This document shows, one piece after another, positions 34,551 through 43,682 of a DNA stretch of 64,000 bases; position 1 is the stretch's first letter; each line of letters opens with the position of its first letter. The DNA is taken from the NCBI RefSeq assembly GCF_037622515.1, contig NZ_JBBJCN010000005.1, forward strand, positions 1 through 64,000, in the 5' to 3' direction. Both the position numbers and the translations under genes were made by a program. The DNA comes from Paradesertivirga superstes. GTDB lineage: Bacteria; Bacteroidota; Bacteroidia; Sphingobacteriales; Sphingobacteriaceae. The notes beneath the pieces are model-generated. The model saw only the letters and a program-made list of their open reading frames with translations, searched no databases and had not been told where the DNA came from.

Positions 34551-35356
34551 GGGAAAATCTTTTTGATATTTCTGAGGAAATTGTAATTATTACTGGTGCT
34601 TCGGGGCAATTAGGTCTGGAATATTCAAAAGCTTTTCTTCATAAAGAAGCTAAAGTAATCGGTTTGGATTTAAGGGGGAATGATTTAATCATTGAGCTTT
34701 CTGAACAATACAAAGATAGCTTTACCTTTATAAAATGTGATATCACCGATAGCGAAAGCTTAAAACGCGCCGCTGTAGAAATTCAGGATATCTATGGTTG
34801 CCCTACTGTTTTAATAAACAATGCGGCTATTGATTCGCCACCCGAAGCGCCACTGGAAGAGACAGGGCCTTTTGAGGATTATCCGGAAACTTCTTGGGAT
34901 AAAGTTATGAATGTAAACGTCAAAGGAGTATTTTTGGCCTGCAAAGTTTTTGGTTCTTTAATGGCAAATAATCTACGCGGTTCAATTATCAATATCTCAT
35001 CTATATATGGTGTAGTTGCACCCGATCAGAGCTTGTATGAATACAAACGTGAAAGGGGAGAAGTCTTTTTTAAGCCTGTAGCTTATGCAGCATCAAAATC
35101 TGCTTTAATTAATTTAAGTCGTTATCTGGCAGTTTACTGGGCCAAAAAGAGAGTTCGTGTAAATACCTTGGTAATTGCGGGGGTTTTTAATGGACAGGAA
35201 GAAGGTTTTTTGAACGCTTATTGCCAAAGAATTCCAATAGGTAGAATGGCCAATCATGACGAATATAATGGGGCTTTAGTTTTTTTAGCCAGCAATGCGT
35301 CAAAGTATATGACTGGTTCTCAAATGACGATTGATGGAGGGTGGACTGCCATATGA
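34547..35356 (+). CDS. SDR oxidoreductase, PtmA-like, module 1
   Basis: A classical short-chain dehydrogenase of 269 residues: the cofactor loop TGASGQLG is at residues 16-23, NNAA at 91-94, the catalytic Ser at 151/152, and Tyr180-x3-Lys184 in YAASK. The C-terminal ASKYMTGSQMTIDGGWTAI is typical of the group. YGVVAPDQSLYEYKRERGE resembles PtmA-type proteins of flagellin nonulosonate loci. It would oxidise or reduce a hydroxyl or keto group of a sugar in this pathway; the substrate is unknown. It overlaps the phosphatase and the dehydrogenase genes by four bases each, so translation is coupled. Confidence 0.88.
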   Translation: MRENLFDISEEIVIITGASGQLGLEYSKAFLHKEAKVIGLDLRGNDLIIELSEQYKDSFTFIKCDITDSESLKRAAVEIQDIYGCPTVLINNAAIDSPPEAPLEETGPFEDYPETSWDKVMNVNVKGVFLACKVFGSLMANNLRGSIINISSIYGVVAPDQSLYEYKRERGEVFFKPVAYAASKSALINLSRYLAVYWAKKRVRVNTLVIAGVFNGQEEGFLNAYCQRIPIGRMANHDEYNGALVFLASNASKYMTGSQMTIDGGWTAI

Positions 35357-36816
35357 TATCAGATAAAATTATTTCTAATTGGATTGACGGTCAGATACAG
35401 TCCGTCGAAAACAAGGAGTTCCTTGATAAATACAACCCTGCTACCGGGCATAAATATTCTTCACTCGTAAATTCTACTGCTGAGGATGTTAAACTCGCTG
35501 TAATAGCAGCTCAAAAGGGCTTTAATATTTGGTCTGTTGTTACACCAATAGAACGCGGAAGGATTTTAAGCGAACTGGTAAAGCTAATGGAACAAACCAA
35601 GAATGATTTGGCATCTATAGTAGCTATCGAAACTGGTAAGCCCTTAAATGATGCAATTGGGGAAGTGAATGCTTCTATTTTGCAAGGTAAGTATTTTGCC
35701 GGCGAAGGAATGCGTCTATATGGACGTTCTTTGACATCAGGCATGCCAGGTAAATATTCACATACAGTACGCCAGCCGATCGGAATTGCAGGATTAATAG
35801 TTCCGGCTAATACTCCGATTGCCAATATTGCTTGGAAGCTATTTCCAGCGTTAATTTGTGGTAATTCGGTTATTTTAAAGGCATCCGAGGATGCTCCCGA
35901 AACCGCCTTGAGAATTGCTGAATTATCTAAAGAAGCTGGGCTTCCGGATGGAGTATTTAATGTTCTTCAGGGAAAAGGTGATTCGGTAGGTGTTGGCATT
36001 GTAGAGAGCACTTCGATATCTATAATTAGTTTTACAGGGTCAACTTCAACAGGGCGATGGATTGCAAAAACCGGCGGTGAGCGTTTAGCACGTGTCTCGT
36101 TAGAATTGGGCGGAAAAAATCCATTTGTTGTTTGTGATGATGCGGATCTTGATGCAGCAGTACAATGGGCTGTTTTAAGTGCCTTTAGCAATGCAGGGCA
36201 GCGTTGCGCAGCAGGTAGTCGTATTTTGATATTTGAAAACATTTATGACCAGTTTGTAGACAAACTGGTTGAAAAAACCAAAACACTAAAACTTGGTGTA
36301 ACAGAAGGATGCAATTTGGGGCCGGTTATAAACTCCAGGCAGCAGAAGGCTATTCTTGCTGCTATAGAAAGAGCAAAAAATGGAGGAGGAAAAGTTTTAG
36401 TTGGAGGTAAAGCTCCTCAAGAGATTTCTTTAAAAAATGGATTTTATATAGAACCAACCCTAATCGATGGCTTAACAGAGGAAGACGAATTATCAACCAA
36501 AGAAGTATTTGGTCCTGTAGCAACCCTGCATCGTGTTTCAAGTATAGCACATGCCTTAAAATTAGCTAATTCTACTGAGTATGGACTTACTGCAGCTATT
36601 CATACAAAAAATGTTGACCGCGCGATGTGGTTTGCTCAACGGGTAAGATCAGGAGTAGTCAATATTAATATAGGAACCTTTGGAAGTGAAGCACATATGC
36701 CATTTGGTGGCATGGGAGCTTCTGGAAATGGAACAAGAGAGCCTGGAGTTGAGGCGCTTGATGTTTATAGCGAACTCAAAAATATTTCTTTCCTGGTGAG
36801 AGAATCAGCAATCTAA
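35353..36816 (+). CDS. Aldehyde dehydrogenase family protein, module 1
   Basis: NAD(P)-dependent aldehyde dehydrogenase of 487 residues. I choose ATG 35353, which overlaps the SDR stop as ATGA; GTG 35341 would add four residues. The catalytic Cys285 is in GQRCAAG and the general base Glu251 in LELGGKNP. The glycine loop FTGSTSTGRWIAKTGG and the C-terminal PFGGMGASGNGTREPG are all intact. It resembles succinate-semialdehyde/glycolaldehyde-type enzymes that oxidise small aldehydes to acids. An aldehyde dehydrogenase inside a NeuB operon is unusual; it may produce a sugar acid or remove an aldehyde by-product. Confidence 0.9.
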   Translation: MISDKIISNWIDGQIQSVENKEFLDKYNPATGHKYSSLVNSTAEDVKLAVIAAQKGFNIWSVVTPIERGRILSELVKLMEQTKNDLASIVAIETGKPLNDAIGEVNASILQGKYFAGEGMRLYGRSLTSGMPGKYSHTVRQPIGIAGLIVPANTPIANIAWKLFPALICGNSVILKASEDAPETALRIAELSKEAGLPDGVFNVLQGKGDSVGVGIVESTSISIISFTGSTSTGRWIAKTGGERLARVSLELGGKNPFVVCDDADLDAAVQWAVLSAFSNAGQRCAAGSRILIFENIYDQFVDKLVEKTKTLKLGVTEGCNLGPVINSRQQKAILAAIERAKNGGGKVLVGGKAPQEISLKNGFYIEPTLIDGLTEEDELSTKEVFGPVATLHRVSSIAHALKLANSTEYGLTAAIHTKNVDRAMWFAQRVRSGVVNINIGTFGSEAHMPFGGMGASGNGTREPGVEALDVYSELKNISFLVRESAI

Positions 36817-37562
36817 TGAAAAAGTCTATTGCACTTATTCCAGCGCGTTCAGGTTCGCAACGTATTAAAGATAAAAACATCCGGTTTTTAGGAGGACACC
36901 CTATTCTTGCTTATTCTATACGCTCTGCAATTGATAGTGGTGTTTTCGATGCAGTAATATGTGCTACGGATAGTGAAGAGTATGCTAAAATAGCCAGATA
37001 TTATGGAGCAGAAGTGCCGATGTTACGTAGCACGAGTATTTCAGGAGCCAAATCTCCAGATATAGAATGGGTGGAATGGATTCTTGATTTTATGAACAAG
37101 CACGAGCGGGCTTATGATATATTTAGTATTTTACGGCCCACAAGTCCCTTTAGAAAGGCAGAGACTATCCAACGGGCCATGAAACAGTTTTTAGCGCAAC
37201 CCGAAGTACATTCCTTACGTGCCGTTGAAAAATGTAGTCAGCACCCAGGTAAAATGTGGGTTGTTCGTGGAGCTTACATGACTCCTTTAATGCCTTTAAG
37301 CCCTTCAGAACAGCCTTGGCATAGTAGCCAGTACGCAGCCTTACCTGATGTATATGTTCAAAATGCGAGTCTTGAAATAGCATGGACCCGGGTTGTTTTT
37401 GAACAGCACTCAATAGCGGGCAATGTTTTGTGCCCGTTTATCACTACCGAGGAAGAGGGACTTGACGTTAATAATGAATTCGACTGGTGGAGAGCTGAAC
37501 GTCTTTTGGAGTTAGACTTAGCGACTTTACCGGAAATTAAAATTAAACCAATCATATTATAA
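36816..37562 (+). CDS. CMP-sugar synthetase (cytidylyltransferase), module 1
   Basis: Acylneuraminate-cytidylyltransferase family, 248 residues. It activates the 2-keto acid sugar with CTP, releasing pyrophosphate. The N-terminal loop IPARSGSQRIKDKNIRFLGG is the CTP-binding signature; LRPTSPFRKAETIQ follows in the middle, and near the end EEGLDVNNEFDWW contains metal-binding acidic residues. The ATG overlaps the aldehyde dehydrogenase stop by one base. It differs clearly from the second synthetase in this window (46856), so each module has its own CMP-sugar. Confidence 0.9.
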   Translation: MKKSIALIPARSGSQRIKDKNIRFLGGHPILAYSIRSAIDSGVFDAVICATDSEEYAKIARYYGAEVPMLRSTSISGAKSPDIEWVEWILDFMNKHERAYDIFSILRPTSPFRKAETIQRAMKQFLAQPEVHSLRAVEKCSQHPGKMWVVRGAYMTPLMPLSPSEQPWHSSQYAALPDVYVQNASLEIAWTRVVFEQHSIAGNVLCPFITTEEEGLDVNNEFDWWRAERLLELDLATLPEIKIKPIIL

Positions 37563-37567
37563 TTGTA

Positions 37568-39511
37568 ATGGGCGAACAAATAACATATAGTATTTCTGAG
37601 GCAATTGAATCATCTACAAAAGGAGTATCACTGTCTCACTATGGAAAAGAGGCATTCGATATTTTGATAAAATCTGATGTTCCTCCAAAAGAGAAAACAC
37701 AAATATTCGCGCAAATGGCCAGGTTTAACACCCTATACATGATTGCAAAAGCCGGTTCAGGGCATTTAGGAGGGAGCTTTTCAAGTTTAGATATAGTAAG
37801 CTGGCTTTATTTAAATGTATTAAAAGCGGAAGATCGATATTTTTCATCAAAGGGCCATGATGCCCCCGCGTTGTATGCTGTTCATACGGCTCTGGGAGTA
37901 CTTCCTATGGAAAAAATTCATGCTCTCCGACGACTGGGAGGATTGCCAGGTCATCCTGATACTAAAACACCCGGTGCACATACAAATACAGGCTCTTTAG
38001 GCATGGGAGTATCAAAGGCTAAGGGCTTCTTGTATGCAAACGAGGTGTTAGGAAATGTCGAAGGTAGTGTTTTTGTGTTAACTGGTGATGGAGAACTCCA
38101 GGAAGGCCAGTTTTGGGAATCACTTGTCTCGGCCTCAAAGTTTAGAAACGGTAAATTAACCGTGATTGTAGATCATAATAAAATACAATCAGACACCTTT
38201 GTTGCAAATGTTAGTGATCTGGGAGATTTAGAGGCTAAGTTTAAGGCCTTTGGTTGGGACGTTCATCGTATTGACGGTCATAACTATGATTCTCTTAATA
38301 CTTTACTTGGTTCTCCGGGTTCTGAAGGTAAGCCATTAGCAATAATTGCTGATACGATTAAAGGCAAAGGTGTTTCGTTTATGGAACATACTTCTATGCA
38401 GAAAAATGAAGAATATTATCGGTACCACTCTGGTGCACCAAGTCCGGAAGATTATGTCAAGGCTGCTAATGAGTTAAAGCAAAGTATTAACACTCAGGCT
38501 GAAGCGCTTAATATTTCATTACCAGAGACATTATCGGTTGAGTTTGAACCATTAAAATTACCTTCTGGAGCTGAGCGAATGATTCCGGTTTATTCGGAAG
38601 CGCTATTAAATATAGCTCGAAGCAACCCTAAGGTAGTTGCCTTAGATGCGGACCTTGTTTTAGATACTGGCCTTATTCCGTTTAAAAATGAGTTCCCAAA
38701 ACGTTTTATTGAGTGTGGAATAGCTGAGCAGGATATGGTTTCACAAGCGGGAACAATGGCGCTTAGCGGACTTATTCCTGTTGTGCATTCTTTTGCCTGC
38801 TTTTTAACGAGCAGAGCATCAGAACAAATTTACAATAATTGCACTCAGGGCGGTAAGGTAGTGTATGTTGGGTCTTTAGCAGGTGTTTTGCCTGGTGGCC
38901 CTGGAAGTTCGCATCAGGCGGTAAGAGATATAGCGGCTATGTCGGCTATGCCGGATATTACAATTATAGAACCAGTCTCTCCATTCCAAGTCAATCTAGC
39001 TCTTAATTGGGCTATAAGATCCAATGAAGCTAGCTCTTACCTTCGATTGGCATCAATACCTATTGAAAGTAGGGAGGAATTTAATCAGATAAAAACTCTG
39101 GAAATAGGTAAAGGAAATCTTTTAAGAAAAGGAGGAGATACTACATTTTTAACACTTGGTCCGATTGTTACTATTGAAGCGTTAAAAGCAGCCCAAAAAT
39201 TAAGCTCAGAACATGGAATAGAATGTAAGGTTATAGCAACGCCATGGGCAAACGCCTGTGATGTAGCATGGTTGAAAAGTGTATTGACAAATGATTTGGG
39301 CCCATTGGTCATTGTCGAAAACCATTATTTAGAGGGTGGTTTTGGTGAAAAAATTGCCAAAGTAATTTTAATGAATAAACTTACTAAAGATAGAAACATA
39401 ACGATGCTGGGCATCAGCGGATTACCTAAGTCTGGCTTAAATTCTGAAGTTCTAAAGGCACATGGTCTGGATAGTGAATCTCTGGTGGAAGTGATTAAAA
39501 ATCTGAAATGA
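37568..39511 (+). CDS. Full-length transketolase, module 1
   Basis: A 647-residue thiamine-diphosphate enzyme with N- and C-terminal parts in one chain. The cofactor site includes GSGHLGGS at 63-70, GDGELQEGQFWES starting at 173 and Asn204 in DHNKIQSD; the second half has the catalytic Glu region GIAEQDMVSQAG. A final domain of about 130 residues resembles transketolase C-domains. It transfers a two-carbon ketol unit. A first stretch of about 40 residues precedes the canonical start of the domain. It is not in a pentose-phosphate context but between a CMP-sugar synthetase (5 bases upstream) and a glycosyltransferase-like gene (overlap four bases), so a role in building the module 1 sugar is inferred. 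Confidence 0.9.
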   Translation: MGEQITYSISEAIESSTKGVSLSHYGKEAFDILIKSDVPPKEKTQIFAQMARFNTLYMIAKAGSGHLGGSFSSLDIVSWLYLNVLKAEDRYFSSKGHDAPALYAVHTALGVLPMEKIHALRRLGGLPGHPDTKTPGAHTNTGSLGMGVSKAKGFLYANEVLGNVEGSVFVLTGDGELQEGQFWESLVSASKFRNGKLTVIVDHNKIQSDTFVANVSDLGDLEAKFKAFGWDVHRIDGHNYDSLNTLLGSPGSEGKPLAIIADTIKGKGVSFMEHTSMQKNEEYYRYHSGAPSPEDYVKAANELKQSINTQAEALNISLPETLSVEFEPLKLPSGAERMIPVYSEALLNIARSNPKVVALDADLVLDTGLIPFKNEFPKRFIECGIAEQDMVSQAGTMALSGLIPVVHSFACFLTSRASEQIYNNCTQGGKVVYVGSLAGVLPGGPGSSHQAVRDIAAMSAMPDITIIEPVSPFQVNLALNWAIRSNEASSYLRLASIPIESREEFNQIKTLEIGKGNLLRKGGDTTFLTLGPIVTIEALKAAQKLSSEHGIECKVIATPWANACDVAWLKSVLTNDLGPLVIVENHYLEGGFGEKIAKVILMNKLTKDRNITMLGISGLPKSGLNSEVLKAHGLDSESLVEVIKNLK

Positions 39512-40914
39512 TTAAAAGTAAAATATTAGTCGTTATTACCGGTAATGAGTATATAAGAAATTATATACAAAGTGATGCATTGCGGGCTTTGGAAAGCGAA
39601 TACGATTGTTACTTTTTAGGTTCAGACCAAATTACTATAAGAGAGCAGTTAATTAACAAACCCAACTTTTTAGGGTTCTACACCGAAGATCCCAAGCAAA
39701 AGGGAAGGTCTTATAGTTACTTTAATGTTTTGATGTATAAAAATCGAAATCAATGTAGCTCATTTAAATTTCGTACATATAGAACATATTATAAGCCTGA
39801 ATCTTTTTATAATACAATTAAATTAATTTTATCAGAAAGTGTAAAGCTGAAGTTTGACTTTTTAAGAAAGTTCAAAGAAAAATCCAAAGTTAGGATTTTT
39901 TCTCGCACACCTTTTTTTAACTATTATGAGAGCAAGTTTAAAAAACTGCATTTAATAAACCCCTTACTTCTATCAGCTATTGAAAAGAATAAGATTGATA
40001 TTGTTCTATTTCCATCATCAGCCTACGATCCAATTGGGGTGGATATTGTTCAGGCTTGCAGGAAATTCCACATACCGTCACTCTTTCTAATTGATAATTG
40101 GGACAACCTTTCAAGTAAATCAATCTTATTTGAAAAGCCAGATTATCTGGGAGTTTGGTCACAACAGAGCTTAGAGCATGCTACCGAAATTCAAGGTATT
40201 GAGAAATCGAATATTTTCATATTGGGCACACCACGGTTTAACCATTATTTTAAAGATCGTGACAGGGACCTTCCATCTTCCTTCAATTTTAGATACATAT
40301 TATTTGTAGGCACGGCGGTAGCCTTTGATGAAGCAGGGATTATTACAAAAATCAATCAGGTTATGGAAGATAATCAGCATATCTTTTCAGGTGTTAAATT
40401 ACTGTATCGCCCCCATCCTTGGAGACATAGTAAGGACTCAATAGCAGATAAAGATTTACCTCACCTAGTTATTGACCCACAACTGAAAGATGCTTATTTA
40501 AAGAAAGATGCAAGTTATGCCATACAACCATCTCTTGATTATTACCCATCTCTTATTAAAAACTCTGAATTTGTAATGGGAGGACTTACTTCCATGCTCA
40601 TAGAGACATTAATTTTCAAGAAACCATATTTTGCCTTAGCATACGACGATGGCATAAATTTAACCAGTCCTCATAATGTACTAAAATACTATGTCCATTT
40701 TAAAGGTCTTGAAAACGTAGAGGCAATTAAGTTCTGTACTGAATTACAGGATTTTCCTTCTCAGTTTATAGAACAGTGGAATGAACGTGGCGATATCAAT
40801 TCAAAGAAGGTGGATGATCAAAGGGAATATTACTTGTCTCATGACCAGAATATGGAATATAAAGATAAGTTGAAGTCAATAGTTGAAAATATTATAACAA
40901 AAGATGCTCACTAA
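39508..40914 (+). CDS. GT-B-like transferase of unknown family, module 1
   Basis: A 468-residue protein with no family I can name firmly. The pattern is two Rossmann-like halves: the first with KNKIDIVLFPSSAYDPIG and FLIDNWDNLSSK, the second with YILFVGTAVAFDEAGII, LLYRPHPWRHSKDS and FVMGGLTSMLIETLIFKKPY. The RPHPW and GG-S-EA/TL segments resemble CDP-glycerol/capsule-type GT-B transferases and sialyltransferase-like proteins. It overlaps the transketolase by four bases and legB by 11. The best guess is the glycosyltransferase for the module 1 CMP-sugar. Confidence 0.6.
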   Translation: MIKSKILVVITGNEYIRNYIQSDALRALESEYDCYFLGSDQITIREQLINKPNFLGFYTEDPKQKGRSYSYFNVLMYKNRNQCSSFKFRTYRTYYKPESFYNTIKLILSESVKLKFDFLRKFKEKSKVRIFSRTPFFNYYESKFKKLHLINPLLLSAIEKNKIDIVLFPSSAYDPIGVDIVQACRKFHIPSLFLIDNWDNLSSKSILFEKPDYLGVWSQQSLEHATEIQGIEKSNIFILGTPRFNHYFKDRDRDLPSSFNFRYILFVGTAVAFDEAGIITKINQVMEDNQHIFSGVKLLYRPHPWRHSKDSIADKDLPHLVIDPQLKDAYLKKDASYAIQPSLDYYPSLIKNSEFVMGGLTSMLIETLIFKKPYFALAYDDGINLTSPHNVLKYYVHFKGLENVEAIKFCTELQDFPSQFIEQWNERGDINSKKVDDQREYYLSHDQNMEYKDKLKSIVENIITKDAH

Positions 40915-41899
40915 CAAACTAATTCTTATAACCGGGGCTGATGGCTTTATTGGCTCTCACCTTACAGAAACATTAATAAATGAAGGATATAGTGTTCGTG
41001 CTTTTGTTTACTATAATTCTTTTAACTCGTGGGGCTGGCTTGATACATTATCACCTGAAATAAAAGATAAGATAGAAGTCTTTGCTGGTGACATAAGGGA
41101 CCCTAATGGAGTGCGTAAAGCCATGAAAGGAGTTGATGTGGTTTTTCATCTTGCAGCTCTTATAGCTATCCCTTTCAGTTATCATTCACCAGATTCATAT
41201 ATAGATACTAATGTAAAGGGCACTCTAAACATTATTCAAGCGGCTAAAGACTTAAAAGTTAGTAGGGTTATTGTAACTTCGACATCAGAGGTTTACGGAA
41301 CCGCTCTATATATTCCTATAGACGAAAAGCATCCTCGCCAGCCACAATCTCCGTATTCGGCATCTAAAATAGGTGCAGATTGTATAGCTGATTCATTTTA
41401 TAGGAGTTTTGATTTACCCTTAACTATTGTTCGACCTTTTAATACGTTTGGTCCAAGACAATCTGCACGGGCAGTCATACCTACCATTATCACGCAACTG
41501 CTAAATAATATCGAAGAAGTAAAGTTAGGAGATTTAACTCCTACACGTGATCTTTTATACGTGCAAGATACAGTTGATGGTTTCCTAGCCATAGCGAAAT
41601 GTGATGAACTGATTGGACATGAATGCAATATAGCTACTCAAACTGAAATATCGGTAGCAGAATTGGCCCAGGAATTGGTCCGTCAAATAAACCCTAAAGC
41701 CCGGATTGTTTCTGATGAACAGCGAATCCGACCTGTAAAATCTGAAGTTTTCCGTTTGTATGGGTCAAATGAAAAAATAAAACAATACACCAACTGGCAA
41801 CCTAAACATACTTTAGCAACAGGGCTCGCTGAAACTATAAAGTGGTTTAAAAATCCTGAAAATTTAAAGCAATATAAGGCAGGAATTTATAATATCTAA
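40904..41899 (+). CDS. legB: Legionaminic acid pathway 4,6-dehydratase LegB
   Basis: An NAD-dependent SDR dehydratase of 331 residues: TGADGFIGSHLTE at residues 10-22, FVYYNSFNSWGWLDTLSPEI, VFHLAALIAIPFSYHSPD and VTSTSEVYGTALY with the catalytic Thr/Ser. YSASKIGAD supplies Tyr and Lys, followed by RPFNTFGPRQSARAVIPTII. This wording is that of the LegB group (Campylobacter Cj1319), which converts GDP-GlcNAc to the 4-keto-6-deoxy form, the first committed step to legionaminic acid. LegC follows at a gap of six bases, as in known clusters. Confidence 0.92.
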   Translation: MLTNKLILITGADGFIGSHLTETLINEGYSVRAFVYYNSFNSWGWLDTLSPEIKDKIEVFAGDIRDPNGVRKAMKGVDVVFHLAALIAIPFSYHSPDSYIDTNVKGTLNIIQAAKDLKVSRVIVTSTSEVYGTALYIPIDEKHPRQPQSPYSASKIGADCIADSFYRSFDLPLTIVRPFNTFGPRQSARAVIPTIITQLLNNIEEVKLGDLTPTRDLLYVQDTVDGFLAIAKCDELIGHECNIATQTEISVAELAQELVRQINPKARIVSDEQRIRPVKSEVFRLYGSNEKIKQYTNWQPKHTLATGLAETIKWFKNPENLKQYKAGIYNI

Positions 41900-41905
41900 C
41901 TCAAG

Positions 41906-43057
41906 ATGGGCTCACTATTCCAAAATATTACAGATACAATCAAAAGCCAGTTTCCTGGGAAAGACTTTATTCCTTTACATGCCCCAGTTTTTAAGGGGAA
42001 TGAAAAAAAGTACGTGCTTGATACAATTGAATCTACTTTTGTTTCGTCTGTAGGAGCCTATGTAAATAAGTTTGAGGAAATGATGTGTGATATAACAGGC
42101 GCTAAATATGCGGTAGCAATAGTAAATGGTACCAATGCATTACACATGGCTTTAATTCTTGCAGATGTTATTGCGCATGATGAAGTACTAACTCAAAGCT
42201 TAACCTTTATAGCAACTGCAAATGCTATTTCATACATGGGAGCTAGTCCGGTTTTCATCGACGTTGATAATGATACACTCGGCCTGTCTCCAAATGCTGT
42301 CGAAGCTTTTTTAGAGGATAATGCGCTACTTAGATCAGACGGTTTTACTTATAATCGACATACGGGTAAAAGAATAAAAGCATGCATACCTATGCATACA
42401 TTCGGTTTTCCATGTCGTGTAGATGAGCTTTTCACTCTTTGTGAAAAGTGGAATATTAGTTTGATTGAAGATGCTGCAGAGTCTTTAGGAAGTTATTACA
42501 AAGAGAAACATACAGGGACATTTGGATTAATAGGGACGTTTAGTTTTAACGGGAATAAAACAATTACTTCAGGGGGCGGAGGAGCGATTGTGACCGATGA
42601 CGTTGCAATAGCTAATAGGGCAAAACATTTAACTACTCAGGCTAAGCAAACGCATCCATGGGCCTTTATTCATGACGAAATTGGATATAACTATCGCATG
42701 CCCAATTTAAATGCTGCATTAGCTTGTGCTCAACTCGAACAACTGGATACCTTTGTGGATAATAAAAGAGAGCTCGCGTCTTTTTATAAAGAGTATTTTA
42801 AATCTATAAATATTACTCTAATTGAAGAGGTCGAGAGTTCAAAGGCGAATTACTGGTTGAACGCTATTCTTTTAAATGACAAGGACCAACGCGAGGCGTT
42901 TTTAAAATTTTCAAATAATAATGGGGTAATGACTAGGCCTTGCTGGGAGCTGATGCATCGTTTACCGATGTTTTCAAAAGCTGAAAGAGGAAATCTGAGC
43001 AATAGTGAATGGATTGCAGACAGATTAGTTAATATTCCAAGCAGTGTAAGGTTGTGA
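41906..43057 (+). CDS. legC: LegC-family aminotransferase
   Basis: A PLP-dependent DegT/DnrJ/EryC1 aminotransferase of 383 residues, adding the 4-amino group to the GDP-4-keto sugar. It starts with the LegC-type stretch DFIPLHAPVFKGNEKKYV and STFVSSVGAYVNKFE. The PLP-binding lysine is in FSFNGNKTITSGGGG, preceded by EDAAESLGSYYKEKHTGTFG. It is located directly after legB. Its stop overlaps the next gene's GTG by four bases. Family and position agree well with legionaminic-acid synthesis. Confidence 0.92.
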   Translation: MGSLFQNITDTIKSQFPGKDFIPLHAPVFKGNEKKYVLDTIESTFVSSVGAYVNKFEEMMCDITGAKYAVAIVNGTNALHMALILADVIAHDEVLTQSLTFIATANAISYMGASPVFIDVDNDTLGLSPNAVEAFLEDNALLRSDGFTYNRHTGKRIKACIPMHTFGFPCRVDELFTLCEKWNISLIEDAAESLGSYYKEKHTGTFGLIGTFSFNGNKTITSGGGGAIVTDDVAIANRAKHLTTQAKQTHPWAFIHDEIGYNYRMPNLNAALACAQLEQLDTFVDNKRELASFYKEYFKSINITLIEEVESSKANYWLNAILLNDKDQREAFLKFSNNNGVMTRPCWELMHRLPMFSKAERGNLSNSEWIADRLVNIPSSVRL

Positions 43058-43677
43058 AAGAGGCAGTAATTATAGGATATTCTGGTCACGCTTATGTGGT
43101 ATTGGACCTACTCTTAGCGAATAAATATTCAATAAAAGGATATTGCGAAAACCGTGTCATTATAGAGAACCCTTATAAACTTGTTTATCTAGGTTCAGAA
43201 AATAATTATGAAGTATATAATTCAATCAAGCATGTAGATATTTTTATAGCTATTGGAGATAATGCAATAAGGAAATCAATTATTGAGAACTTACTTGAGA
43301 AGGGAAGCCATCTGCCAAGTCTGATTCATCCTTCAGCTATAGTTTCAGATACCGTAACAATGCAAGGGGCCAATGTAGTTATGCCAGGCGTAGTAATAAA
43401 TTCATGTGCTCGTTTGGGAAAAGGTATAATTTGTAATTCGTCTTCCATAATTGAGCATGAATGCCAGATAGGCGATTATGTTCATATAGCCCCAGGTGCA
43501 GTATTGACAGGAAATGTAAGTATTGGAAATAATAGTTTTATAGGCGCAAATGCCGTGATTAAACCAGGAATAAAAATAAGCGACAATGTAATTATTGGTG
43601 CTGGTGCAGTTGTAACTAAAAATATTGATAGCGGAGAAATAGTTGCTGGGAACCCTGCTAACCCCATTAATATTTGA
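43054..43677 (+). CDS. NeuD/PglD-type acyltransferase (LegH role)
   Basis: A 207-residue protein: an N-terminal Rossmann-like sugar-binding domain (EAVIIGYSGHAYVVLDLL) and a C-terminal left-handed beta helix of hexapeptide repeats (GANVVMPGVVINSCARLG, then GDYVHIAPGAVLTGNVSIG and AGAVVTKNI). The His in ECQIGDYVHIAPG is the likely base. Members N-acetylate the 4-amino sugar (PglD, LegH) or O-acetylate sialic acid (NeuD). Given the neighbours, N-acetylation of the GDP-4-amino intermediate is the natural job. The start is GTG, overlapping the legC stop as GTGA. Confidence 0.88.
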   Translation: MKEAVIIGYSGHAYVVLDLLLANKYSIKGYCENRVIIENPYKLVYLGSENNYEVYNSIKHVDIFIAIGDNAIRKSIIENLLEKGSHLPSLIHPSAIVSDTVTMQGANVVMPGVVINSCARLGKGIICNSSSIIEHECQIGDYVHIAPGAVLTGNVSIGNNSFIGANAVIKPGIKISDNVIIGAGAVVTKNIDSGEIVAGNPANPINI

Positions 43678-43682
43678 CATTT

